A stretch of 64,000 nt of DNA, taken from contig OY288256.1 in assembly GCA_958450325.1 (NCBI GenBank), forward strand, positions 17,578,557 through 17,642,556, written 5' to 3'. Of the stretch, positions 24,174-36,300 are shown piece by piece. The notes beneath the pieces are model-generated. The model was not told where the DNA came from. It was given only the letters and a program-made list of their open reading frames with translations, and ran no database searches. Position numbers and translations under genes: made by a program. The DNA comes from Agrostemma githago (taxonomy: Eukaryota; Streptophyta; Magnoliopsida; Caryophyllales; Caryophyllaceae). Positions within the stretch are counted from its first letter, which is position 1. Every line of letters starts with the position of its first letter.

Positions 24174-25250
24174 ATATATATATATATATATATATAAATT
24201 CAACTATATAAGCGGATTATAACATGCATCCCGTTCTTTTGACAGGTAGACTGATCAGAAAAATGGTGTGCAGTATTGGAATAAAATTTGTATCTATTGG
24301 AATAAAATACTGCTCACGGTATATTATCTATTGCTATGGATATGTGAACAGTATTTTGTTAATTTTGTCTGATTTGGTATGTATGTGGATTATTATCTTT
24401 CTGAAAAAAGGTGTAGCTATTTTACGTAATGAGAAAATAATGGTATAAAGATGGTCACATAGTTGATATAAAGGGTATAAAGATAGATTTGTTTGCTTTT
24501 AGATGGATTTGTCAGCTTAGTAGTTGGATCTAATAACTAAACCACAATTCCTATTACTTGCTGGAAAGGCTTATACATGTTGCATTGTGCATTCTAAGTA
24601 ATTGTGCATTATGTATATTAGAGCTCTAAGATCGCTGTCTTGCCCATTCGTTATGTAACCAATAGATGTCGCTTTAATTTGCAGATTGATTACTTTATTG
24701 ATTGCCACAACTCTTTTGAAGATGATCTGTTATAGGTCATCGGTGCCATGAATTCAGGCTTAACTTCATCGTAATAATAATAATGGTCGAGCCGTTGGCT
24801 CCGCGGATGCTATTCTCTAGGGCGGACAAGCCGATGTTGTTAGCAGTATTGTACCCACATCAAACTTATCTAAACAATATGTTAGCAAAAGTACATTTAG
24901 GTGGAGTGGCGGTAAGGATGGTCATCAGACAAGACCTTTGATGCACATGTCTGGATATCAAACACTCTTGCGCTCAAGTCAACCAAAACATGCAAGGGGT
25001 CACTTGCTTTCATGTTGGAGTTTTCAGTCTTTCCTTTTTTTGCTGGGTATTACTGTATCCAGAGAAATGTTTCATCGCAGCTTCCTTATCTTGCATTAGC
25101 TGGAAAGAAGGGGACGATATTTTTTCTGTACTAACATTCTTAATATTTGTTTAATTTGTTTTGTTTTGTAACTAATTTTTATATTAATAATTTTTTGTAT
25201 TTCAGAACCGATGCGTAATTTGTAGTACTATTTTTCTACAAGTGAAAATC
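24174..25250. other. Unassigned sequence between MULE-like element and CACTA end
   Basis: No gene supported. It starts with a (TA)n tract and continues as intron-like, T-rich DNA. A short ORF at 24,224-24,448 has no recognisable family. It may be the interior of the CACTA element that ends at 25,621 or the lost 5' region of the copia element. Confidence 0.3.
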
Positions 25251-25621
25251 ATCTATGTATCTACCAAAATTTTGAAATTTCCTACGGAAATCTACGGTTC
25301 TGAAAAAGTAATAATCAAATTTTAATTCCAACGGAAAAAGTATTACCCTACAGAATCTTCGTAGGAAATTTAAATCTTTCCCACAATGTTCCGTAGGACC
25401 AATGTTTTTGTCAACAAATCCGTGTGACGAACCATTCCGACGGAATATTCCGTTGAAAACTTACTTCCTACGGAATCTACCGTAGGAAACAATTTATTTC
25501 CGACGAAATATACCGACGGATTGGTTCCTTCAGAAAATCCGTAGGAAAGTGTTTATTCCGACGAAAAAGACCATGGTTCCTACGGATTTGGTCCGTAGGA
25601 AGGAGACTTGTTTCTTGTAGT
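25250..25621. mobile_element. Right end of a CACTA element
   Basis: Ends gtttcttgtagtg (25,609-25,621), the inverse of CACTACAAGAAAC. The preceding 360 bp has many inverted and direct copies of ttccgtagga and tccgacgga, typical CACTA subterminal repeats. No matching left end was found, so the left border is unknown. The CACTA end directly abuts the copia gag, which it seems to have truncated. This family differs from the CACTA at 11,915. Confidence 0.75.
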
Positions 25622-25624
25622 GAG

Positions 25625-28600
25625 ACCATCTGTCATAAATGTGGCATGGAGGGTCATTGGGCTTGCACATGTCGCACCCCAAAACATTTTGTCGACCTCT
25701 ATCAATCATCCATCAAGAGAAAGAGGGGGGAGACACATTATGTTACAGATACCGTATCATTAAACTCTGAGATGCCTGAATCAAATTTGGATGAAACTGA
25801 CCCCCTCGAGTCAGAGATGATTGAAACAGCTAATTATTTTCTTGATGATGGTGATGGGAGGATTCTAGACGTTCTCCACTATGCAGGACAACTAAATATA
25901 TATGTGTGTGTGTGTGTGTGTGTTGCTTTATTTCCATTATGTTCTTTGTATGTTTGTCCCGTTTCCTTATCATATCAAATAAAATGTAATATATTGGTTG
26001 TTATTTCACTTTCTATTAATGAGCTCCACTTATTTTATTTTTTTAGACATGACCACTGGAGCAGAAATATGCCTAATTGATAGCGGCACAACTCATACTA
26101 TTTTAAGACGAAAGGAGTACTTCGTTGAATTAAAGTCAATTAAGGCATACGTGAATACTATATGTGGCAACGCTGAAATTATTGAAGGCAATGGAACAAC
26201 CAATATTATGCTTCCAATGGGAACTTGTCTAACAATCCATAAAGCACTATACTCGACTAAGTCGCAAAGAAACCTGATTAGTTTCAAAGATATGCGACAA
26301 AATGGTTATCATATTGAAACCATGAGTGAAAACGATAAAGAATATTTATGCCTAATGATATTCAAATCAGGCACAAAATGCATCGTTGAGAAAATGTCAT
26401 CTTACTCATCTGGTCTGTATTTTACAAAAATAACACACGTTATAACCAGTATGATGACATCATCCAAAATCCATGATAAAACCACATTTGCCCTATGGCA
26501 TGATAGGTTAGGACATCCAGGTCCTGCAATGATGGCAAAAATCATCGGAAATGCACTCGGACATCCCATGAAAAATGTGAGAATTATAAAATCGAGCGAT
26601 TTCCCTTGCAGTGCATGTTCAATGGGGAAATTGATTATACGACCATCAATAAATAAAATAAAAAATGAGACACCCGCATTTCTTGAAAGAATTCAAGGGG
26701 ACATATGCGGACCAATCAACCCTAAATGTGGACCATTCAGATATTTCATGGTATTAATCGACGCATCTACGAGATGGTCATATGTGACTCTTCTTTCCAC
26801 ACGAAATATTGCTTTCGCAAAATTATTAGCCCAAACTATAAGGCTAAGAACTCAATTCCCAGACCAAAATATCAAGAAAATTCGTTTGGACAATGCAGGG
26901 GAATTTACATCTCAGACATTTAACGAATATTGTATGTCAATTGGTATAGATGTTGAACATCCAGTAGCACACGTCCATACCCAAAATGGACTTGCGGAAG
27001 CAATGATTGAAAGATTACAACTCATTGCTAGACCTTTACTAATGAAATCCAAATTACCAACGTCTGCATGGGGACATGCCATTTTACACGCAGAAGCCTT
27101 AACTAAGTTAAGGCCGACCGCGTATCACAATTTCTCTCCCTTACAACTAGTAAGCGGTCAACCGCCAAATATTTCTCATTTGAGAACTTTTGGCTGGTCA
27201 GTGTATGTCCCGATTGCACCACCGCAGAGAACCAAAATGGGTCCACAACGAAGACTGGGAATATATGTGGGTTTTGTCTCCCCAAGCATAATTAAATACC
27301 TTGAACCCACGACTGGAGATTTATTTAATGCACGATTTGCAGACTGTCATTTTGACGAGAATACATTTTCAGTCTTAGGGGGAGAAAAGAAGGTGGAACA
27401 ATGACCTACAGAAATCATATGAACGCAGATTTAATATCATATCCTGATCCAAGAAATGGTTCTTGTAATATAGAAGTACAAAAGATAATTCATTTGCAAA
27501 ATATTGAAAATCAATTACCCGATGCATTCACAAACTCAAAAGGAATCACAAAATCCCATATACCTGCGGTAAATGCTCCAGCCGAACAATCTACGACACG
27601 AAAGAAACGTGGGAGGCCACCTGGTTCAAAAGACCTAAGGCCGAGAAAATCCAAAAAATCAAAGGAAGTACCTGGTAAAGGTACAGAAGAAGATGAACAA
27701 AATATCAAATCTCAAGAAAAGCCCACACCAGAGAATATAAATGATAATCATGAAATCTCAATGAATTATGTTCATAAAGGAATTGAATATGACAGAATGA
27801 ATGTCGATATAAACGAGATATTTGTCCACTCAATAGCGACAGAAATCATGAACGACAAAGTCGATATTGAACCAAAGTCCGTCAACGAATGTCGAAAAAG
27901 ACATGATTGGCCAAAATGGGAAGAAGCAATGAAGGCAGAATTAAAGTCTTTTGAGAAAAGAGGAGTTTTCGGCCCGGTAATTCGAATACCAAAGAATGTA
28001 AAGCTTGTAGGACATAAGTGGGTTTTCGCTAGAAAAAGAAATGAGAAAAATGAAATTGTAAGGTACAAAGCAAGACTTGTTGCACAAGGTTTCTCGCAGA
28101 AGCCGGGAATAGATTATGAAGAAACATATTCGCCTGTAGTTGATGCAACAACCCTAAGATTCTTAACCGGACTCCCAGTATCCAGAGGATTACATATGCG
28201 CCTTATGGACGTAGTGACGACATATTTATATGGGTCACTTGACACCGATATCTACATGAAAATCCCCGAGGGAGTATCAATGCCAAGGGATCATAATCCT
28301 AAACTCCCCCGTGAGATGCTTCGTGTAAAACTTCAGAAATCCTTGTATGGATTAAAACAGTCTGGAAGGATGTGGTATAATCGATTAAAAGAGTACCTTA
28401 CAAAAGAAAGTTACAAAAATGATCCCATCACCCCATGTGTTTTCATTAGAAAAACAACAACCGGTTTTACAATCATTGCGGTATATGTTGATGATTTAAA
28501 TATCATCGGAACGGCCGATGAGCTTGAAGCTGCTGAAAAATACCTAATGAAAGAATTCGAAATGAAAGATCTTGGACTGTCAAAGTTCTGCCTCGGCCTA

Positions 28601-29482
28601 CAAATTGAACACCTCGAGGACGGGATACTTATCCATCAAGAGAATTACACGTAGAGAGTTATACAAAGATTTGGAATGGCTAGATCGCACCCCTTAAGTT
28701 CTCCAATGGTCGTTCGAACTCTTAGTATTGAAAAAGATGAATTTCGACCACAAGAAGAAAATGAAGATATCCTAGGAGCTGAGGTACCATATCTTAGTGC
28801 AATAGGCGCGCTAATGTACTTGGCAAATAACACTCGACCAGACATAGCTTTTTCAGTCAACCTATTTGCAAGATTTAGTGCATCACCCACTAAGAGGCAC
28901 TGGAATGGAGTTAAACATATGTTATGATATCTTCAAGGAACCCAGGACTTGGGTCTGTTCTACCTTAGAAGGAAAGATGCTACATTGATTGGATATGCAG
29001 ATGCTGGATACTTATCAGACCCACACAAGGCAAAATCACAAACGGGGTATGTTTTCACATATGGTGGCACGACCATTTCCTAGAAGTCAACAAAGCAAAC
29101 TTTGACTGCAACATCATCAAATCAAGCAGAACTGATTGCGCTCTACGAGGCTTCTAGGGAATGTGTATGGTTGAGGTCCATGATACAACACATCGAAAAT
29201 GAATGTGAAATTAAGACAAGTGATCAACCAACCACAATATATGAAGACAATACTACATGCATTGCCCAAGTGAAAGGAGGCTATATCAAAGGAGATAGGA
29301 CTAAACACATAGCACCAAAGTTCTTCTTCGCACATGATCTGCAAGAACAAGGCGTAGTTAACATCCAACAAATTCGTTCAGACGAAAATTTAGCAGATTT
29401 ATTAACAAAATCATTGCCATCAAAGCAATTCCAAAAACTTGTTCGCCAGATCGGAATGTGTCGATTGAAGGACAAATGTTGA
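25625..29482 (+). pseudogene. Copia gag-pol remnant
   Basis: Order seen: a gag zinc knuckle (CHKCGMEGHWACTC, about 25,628-25,670), a protease with DSGT (about 26,080), an integrase zinc-binding region (LWHDRLGHPG to CSACSMGK), an integrase core with D, D and E in GDICG, RLDNAGEF and NGLAEAMIERL, a reverse transcriptase with YVDD (about 28,487) and an RNase H with GYADAG and EDNTTCI. A GT-repeat-bearing stretch of about 150 bp (25,890-26,045) sits between zinc knuckle and protease and may be an insertion or intron. Lesions: TGA at 27,402, a frameshift near 27,420, TAG at 28,652, TGA at 28,925 and TAG at 29,081. It is not able to move by itself. Confidence 0.92.
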
Positions 29483-29621
29483 ATTAAGGGGGAGTATTAA
29501 ATGTGCTTCACTCTTTTTTCCTTCGCCAGGTTTTATCCCACAGGGTTTTACTGACAAGGTTTTTAATGAGGCAGTATCATCCAACACTGCGATCCATATG
29601 GGTGATATTTTCAAGGGGGAG

Positions 29622-29774
29622 TGTTGAACAACATCAGTGTGAAAATACCATCCCACGATTTCCTCTGCAAAACATCTCACCACCCATATCTTAAACAGTA
29701 GTTATGGAAGGAATTCCTTCCATATCCAGAACAGTAGTTATGGAAGAAATCCCTTCAAAACACCAACTATGTAT

Positions 29775-29826
<52 letters not shown>

Positions 29827-29916
29827 ATAAATACATGACCCGATGAATGAGAATAGATGCACACTTACTCTCAATCCTTACTCTCAATCTTTCTCTTTCA
29901 ATATTTATTTTCAACA
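29622..29916 (+). repeat. 3' LTR of the copia element
   Basis: Begins TGTTGAACA and ends TTCAACA, so the ends are mirror inverted repeats. It contains a (TA)n tract at 29,779-29,821 and a TATA box (gtataaataca, about 29,825-29,835). No left LTR is present in the window to pair with it. Confidence 0.85.
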
Positions 29917-30054
29917 TAATTAACTAGTACTCCTATTTGTGAAGTACGAGTATTTGTGAATTGTGAGTCCATTTCATCTCATCTCATCTCATATGAGTTT
30001 GGAGGTCCCTTGATTGGCTTGGAGTGGGACACACAAAAATCAAATGATAGTAGT

Positions 30055-30084
30055 GTAGTGGGCCTGGGCCTGGGCCGGCCAGTG
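30055..30084 (+). promoter_or_regulatory. Site II-like elements in the MAP1A promoter
   Basis: Tandem TGGGCC motifs (gtgggcctgggcctgggccg) lie about 60 bp before a CT-rich leader (ccctccctccctccctc, about 30,143-30,165). TGGGCC/T (site II) boxes bind TCP factors and are common in promoters of plant translation and growth genes, which fits a general N-terminal processing enzyme. A 5'UTR intron is predicted at 30,245-30,370 (cag/gtaggc to gtgcag). Confidence 0.55.
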
Positions 30085-30373
30085 TTGTTCCTCCCCTCGC
30101 CTCCCCTCCCCGCCAACTTGCTTGTATGTTCTTCAACCCTAGCTCCCTCCCTCCCTCCCTCCCTCAATCTCCATTCTCTATCGCTCTTCAATTCAATTCA
30201 ATTCCAAGCTCATCCCTTATTATTATTTACTCCATCAGGATCAGGTAGGCAGATACGAGTAGTTAACTTAAATAAATACCCATTGTTGATTTATTCAATT
30301 CAATTCAGTAGGCCGGGGGTTTGATTAACGCTAACGCTAACGCTAATTCAAGTCAACTTCTGTTTGTGCAGTC

Positions 30374-33300
30374 ATGTCTGCTCCTGATTCTGCTCATGAT
30401 TCTGAAACTGGGCAATCACCCATTTCATGTGCTCGATGCGCTAAACCTGCTAATCTACAGTATGCCCCTCCCCCTCCCCCTCTCCCTTTTTACTTCATTT
30501 TCTTATGATTAATTAATTATCTATGTATTGCCCTTGTTGTTCTTATGATTCATTCATTAGCTTCCTCACTCTCTCAACAAAACTGCCTCACTTGCAAGTG
30601 TTTCTTTTACCAAACCAAATATCTTCTCATTCATTCATTCATTCTATTATATTGCCATTCTTATTCTTATTGTTATTGTTATTTTTATGCCTAGCTTGCT
30701 TTATCTTATTATTATTGAGGATTACTTTATGATTACCATTTTTATTGTTTATGTCTAGCTTTCTCTACCTCTATCAACTCGGTTTTTAAATTTTCTTTAT
30801 AAAGCTCAACCCACATACCCAAACATGTTACCGAGTACGATTCATTTCTTATGTATTGCCATTGTAGTAACTGTTCTTATTATTTTTATTTTATTTTTTT
30901 TCATCAAGTGATATTTTTTCTTTTGGTTAGAAATTTTCTTAGCAAAGCTTAGATCAGAAAGCAATTAGCCGAATAGGATGATGACCAATAACCAAGCTCA
31001 TAACGGGTGTAAATTTCTTCACAATAATTGAGCAGTATTTCAAATTATCAGCAAAAGAAAGACATTATCTTTTAGTGTAGTAGCTAATCTGTTATTAGCA
31101 AAAGAAAGACATTTGGAGACATGATTGATCTGGAAGGACTTTTAGGGTCCGTTTGGATAGGAGGGAAATGAAGGGAATGGGATGGGAGGTAAAGGGAGGA
31201 TGCATTTTCCTTTGTTTGGATACAATTTAGGGAGGAAGGGAAATTGAGGGGAGGAAATGGAGGGAATGAAATCTTGCCAAAGTTGGCAAGATTTGGAGGG
31301 AAAATGATACCCTCCGTCTCGTTCATTTGTTTGCATTTGATTAAAATACTTCTTACAATGAATATAAAAGGTAAATAAATGAACAAAACATAGGGAGTAC
31401 ATCTTTTCACTAATCATACAATTACAAATTTATACTTGCTAAACAAATGTTTTTACACTCATTTTATTTCCTTGTTTTTTGACTTTTTTCTTCCGTTACG
31501 CCTTACAGGTGAGTCGAGTTAAGATAAAAAACGTATAAAAAAGTTATAATGCCTTATTTTTTTCAGTTACGGGTGAGGATAAAAAAAGTATGATTTTTTT
31601 TTCCGATACGGGTAAATCGGGTTAGGATAAAAAAAATTACGAGGATTTTTTTTTCGATACGGGTGAGTCAGGATAAAAAAAAATTACGATTTTTTTTTTC
31701 CAATACGGATGATTAAGGTTAGGATAAAAAAATTACGAAGATTTTTTTTTCCCGTTACGGTTGAGTCGGGTTAGGATAAATTACGACTTGTTTTTTTTTT
31801 TCGATACTTGTGAGTCAGGTTAGAATACAAAAATTACGACGATTTTTTTTCCCTTTACGGTTGAGTTGGGCTAGGATAAATTACAACAATTTTTTTTTCC
31901 CGATACTTGTGAGTCATTAGGATAAAAAAAAGTACGACTTTTTTTTCCGTTACGGGTAAGTCGAGTTAGGATAAATTACGCTGATTTTTTTTCTCTGATA
32001 CGTGTGAGTTTGGTGAGGATAAGAAAACGTATAAAAAAATTACGCCTTTTTTTTCATTATGGTTGAGTCGGGTTAGGATAAAAAGATTACGACGCCTTGT
32101 TTTTTTCGTTATGGCCCTTACGGGTGGTGAACTTATATTCAGACACTTTCCGTTCACTCCTGTTTGACAGATTCAGTTTAATTCAGTTCAGACACATTCA
32201 ATTCAGTTTTTTTATGTCATGTTTTTTTTCCATCGCGGATGAGTCAGTTAGGATAAGAAAGCGAATAAAAAAAATTACGTTTTTTTACCAATTTTTAAGT
32301 AAAAAAAAATACTACGTACTTGTTATATTTAAGCGAGTCAAAAATTAACAATCGTAATTACAAGAATTGTAGATTCCATAATTTGTATGTGACGGGTGTA
32401 GAAGGAAACTCAAGCATTTTTTTTACGCGAGGAATGTTAAACATTGATGTAACAATGTACTACTTATAACTCAAGCAATAACATGGTAGAGTTGTATCAT
32501 TCATTTTGACACTTATCATCCTTCCTCTCCCTCTCTTTCCGTCTCATTTTTGTTATCCAAACAACCTTCACTCATTTCCCTCCCTTTCCCTCCTTCCCCC
32601 TCTCCTCTCTTTCCTTCCAATTTTGTTATCCAAACGGACCCTTATAGTTAGTGCAGATTAATGTTACGGTATTTTTTCAGATATATAAATGTATAGTGAT
32701 ATCTCTTCAAGTCTTAACTAACTACATGACTCCCCCCCCCCCCGGAACGTAGAATTGCATTCTCATTAGTATATGGATTTTATAATGTGTACTTAGTAAG
32801 TTACCTGTACATCTTGTAAGCAATGTTCACAAGCTATTTTTTTTGTTTATTTTAGGTGTCCAAAGTGCGTGGAATTGAAGCTACCTCGTCAAGGTGCTGC
32901 ATTCTGGTAATTTTTGTATGCTAATATTGTTTCTTGATGAAGTTCAAACTTATGTGTGTAAGCTTAGGGTTAGTTCTCTTATTAGTTTTCTTCTTTGATG
33001 CATCTTCCCCTTTACCAAGTGCTATTTTGATTTTAAAGTTGGTTTTTTGGGATGGTGAGTGAATTTTACTCTTAGTCTTTGTTTGGTTTTAGACAGAGCT
33101 CTTCCTTTTATTCTTCGGTTCTTACTTCTGAATTGTGATGAATAAAATGAAATGGCATTTTCTAAACCAATTACATTTTGGTGATTGTGAAACAGTAGCC
33201 ATTAGATACCATTTTTTATTCAACATTTGTCATGCGTCACTAAAAAATAGCCTCTCCATGTATGTCGACACTTAGAATTAGGATAAGATAGCGTTCATAA

Positions 33301-36300
33301 AAGCCCCTCAATCTAAGGGCCCTCGAGGTATTGGGAGTAATCTTGTTGATTCTGTTTGGTTGTAGTTTTGTGAAGAATAAAATGGTTTATGGCTATAAAT
33401 TACTCATTTCATTAGTTCATGTTCTTCCCATTTTTCAATTTCCCCCCAATCTAAAAAAAAGGGAAGAACCTACTGAAATGGAGGTCAGGCTTTCTTTTAT
33501 CCATGTGTGTGGAAAAAATCGCTGAATGGAGGGATAGAATTGTGAAAAATGGGCTTGTATTGCCAAAACAAAATGCCTATGATTTTCTCAGGAGGAAGAC
33601 ACAAGGGCTCGTTGGTATGGAAGTAATTGACATTATGCTGTTATCTCCATACATAGTTTTATAGATGTGCTAGCTGTCCTGAGAAAATTGAGCATCATGG
33701 ACAAAATTGTAGGAGAGGTATCTCTTTGTTAATAGGCATGGTCTTAGCAAAGTTGCGGCAGGGATACATCTCCATTTATTTTACTCTGTATTTGACTGTC
33801 TAAGGATCAATTGAAGAGGCTTGAACTTTAGGATTGCTTTCATAAGAAAGCTAGACTAGAATCAAGCATTGGAAGGCATGATAAGCATGTTGTGCACTAA
33901 CATCGACTGTCTTTATGATTTTTATGGAAACGATGTAGGACGAAGCATGATATGTCTTGAATCGCTAAACGAAATTAAATATGTGTCAGTGTCTTGAACT
34001 GGGTTAAGAGTGTTTTTGAGGAAAAAATTGTTAATCCGTATGCCCTTTTACTCTTATCTCTCATGTGGATGAATTCTTGCTACTAAATTTCTTACCAAAA
34101 AATAAATAAGGTCTTTGAACATTTCTGTTGCATGCTTGACTTGAGTGCTTGACCTTTGAACCCTGTATGGTTAATCTCTTATGTTGAGAACGGGCTTCAT
34201 CATGTTGATTAATAAGTTATGTCTGTGGAAGTTCTCAGGACTGTTTCACGGCAACTTGGAGTTCTCATAAATCAGTTCATTTGAAGGCGAGGGCATCCTC
34301 TCTAGAATTTGGAGCAGCTGGGGACAAGAATGCTGAAGGTTGGCTTTATTGCATAAAGAAAGGACAAGCTCGTACACCGAAACTTCCACTTTTTGATTGG
34401 ACAGGGTACCGTGTCAACTTCTACTTGTTTGTGGTTATACACGTCATTCTTTTGATATATTCATGTGTTTAAACTCTCTACTATCACTTGCTGTGACATT
34501 GGTTTCTCTGAGAGTAATTTTAATGAGTGCTGCATTAGTTGTTGCTGACCATTTGTTCTTCCTTGTTATTTGGTGGGACATTTATTATGTTCTGCTCTGT
34601 TTCACAACTGTAAACATTGTGAAGAAGTCTTCGTTTTTTTGTACGTCGTTGTAGCTTGAATGGTCAGAGTAGCTTAATTAGCATCTCTTTGAACAAAAAC
34701 GTACTTCTGTTAATTCTGGCTTCTTTCAATCTTTCTCTTCTAAGATGTATCCTTGCCGTAATGTAGGCCGTTAAGACCATACCCCATATCAAGTAAGCGC
34801 ATTGTACCAGAGCACATTGAGTTGCCTGATTGGGCAAATGATGTAAGTTCTTTGTTTTCTTTGCTAGTTCTTGTTGTCCCTATAGACCCTATTATACATG
34901 CTATTGTTTTATGGAATCGTAGTTCCACTGGATATATGCTAATTGTCTATAAAAAGCTATATGCTTCCTCGTCACCCTTGCGTTTGAGGCTCTTGCACTG
35001 TTAATCCAAGTTGCTTATAATGTTTCCAAATGCTGCAGGGAATCCCCAAAAGTGAGCCGATAAGTAATTTTCAGAATGTTGTTGAGGTAGACATGAAAAT
35101 AATCTAATACGTACATGCAGCACCTTTTCTTTTGCTGTCCGATGTGCGCTATATTCTCTTCTGCCTATTTTCCTCTCCCTTTCTTCCCTAACATCTTTTG
35201 ATTGAATCTCATTTCTGCAGATCAAAACACCCGCATTGATTGAAAGAATGAGAGAGACTTGTAGGGTATGCACATATATTTAATTTTAACAAGGTTCACT
35301 GTTGTACACAATTTTTTGTTTGTACCTTATCCTTTGTTTTCTAGTAGTTGTTTGTCCTGAAAACGTATTCCACATATGCTCCACGGGTGATTATACCTGA
35401 GTTAGCTGTAGTATTTGTGAATATTGAATTCAGTTTTCGCATTTACGCCTATGTCTGTGTGCAAAAAAAAAAAAAAAAAAAAAAATCTAATACCGATCAA
35501 CAGTCAATACCTCCATTAAGGTAAATGTTTCCATCTTTTATTAGGTGGGCAATGGAATACTTCTCACCTCTATCATTCTCAGCTAGGTTCCTAAAACAAA
35601 AACTCACTGTTGACTCTGTTATGAAGGTTGTATGCTATTTTTTCATTTGCTTTCTTGAGTCTTGTTCTGAAGATTGCTGTCTCTAGATTGGAAGAGAGGT
35701 TTTGGATGCCGCTGCTCGAATTATTCGTCCAGGCATCACTACAGATGAAATTGATCGTGTTGTCCATGAAGCTACTATAGCTGCAGGTATGTGTTGATTT
35801 ATCCAGATGGGAGACATTCTTTTTACTTTTACTACTTTAGTAATGATTGATCAGAAAATCTGGGTCCACCAGCGTTTGATCATAGTCCTGAAAAAACTAG
35901 ATTTCTCCCAGATTAGCACTTTCCTCGTATGGATATTTGTCTTGATCTTTTTCTATACAACCTTGAAGTTGTCAGCTTATCATTTTCACCTTTTAGAAAC
36001 CTAAAGTTTGGAGAAATCCTAACTTAGAGGCTCTTGAAAATCCTCCACAGTTTGTTTTATGAGGTGTGAAAGATACAAGGTAAATGGACATATCAAGTGG
36101 GAACTTGGATGTTGTATCTTAGTTTAAAGTTTCTCAGTGCGCCTCGGGGATAAGGCGCATCTAACGAGTTGTGCACTGCTATGCCATTTCCTGACATTGT
36201 ACCTCCTTCACCCCAAGCCTTCTTCAGCGTGCCTTTTTGAACTGTCCTGCATAGAAATAGCTTTTTCTGTGAGGTTATGAGTACATGCAGGCAAATAGGA

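Larger units (their letters stand above)
25622..29916 (+). mobile_element. Ty1/copia retrotransposon, 5'-truncated
   Basis: Holds the end of gag, protease, integrase, reverse transcriptase, RNase H, a polypurine tract (caagggggag, about 29,612-29,621) and a 3' LTR (29,622-29,916). The domain order, with integrase before reverse transcriptase, is the copia order. The 5' LTR, primer site and most of gag are missing where the CACTA end begins. Confidence 0.92.
31145..32641. mobile_element. Tourist-like (PIF/Harbinger) non-autonomous element in MAP1A intron 1
   Basis: Ends GGGTCCGTTTGGATA and tatccaaacggaccc are exact inverse copies, flanked by TTA on both sides (31,142-31,144 and 32,642-32,644), as in PIF/Harbinger. 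The subterminal arms are strongly purine-rich on the left and pyrimidine-rich on the right, and each repeats gtttggata. No transposase is present. A Stowaway MITE and a minisatellite lie inside. Confidence 0.85.

Noticed and set aside
29776..29822. (TA)n tract as a MULE insertion site in the copia LTR
   Set aside because: No element termini flank it; it is simply part of the LTR.
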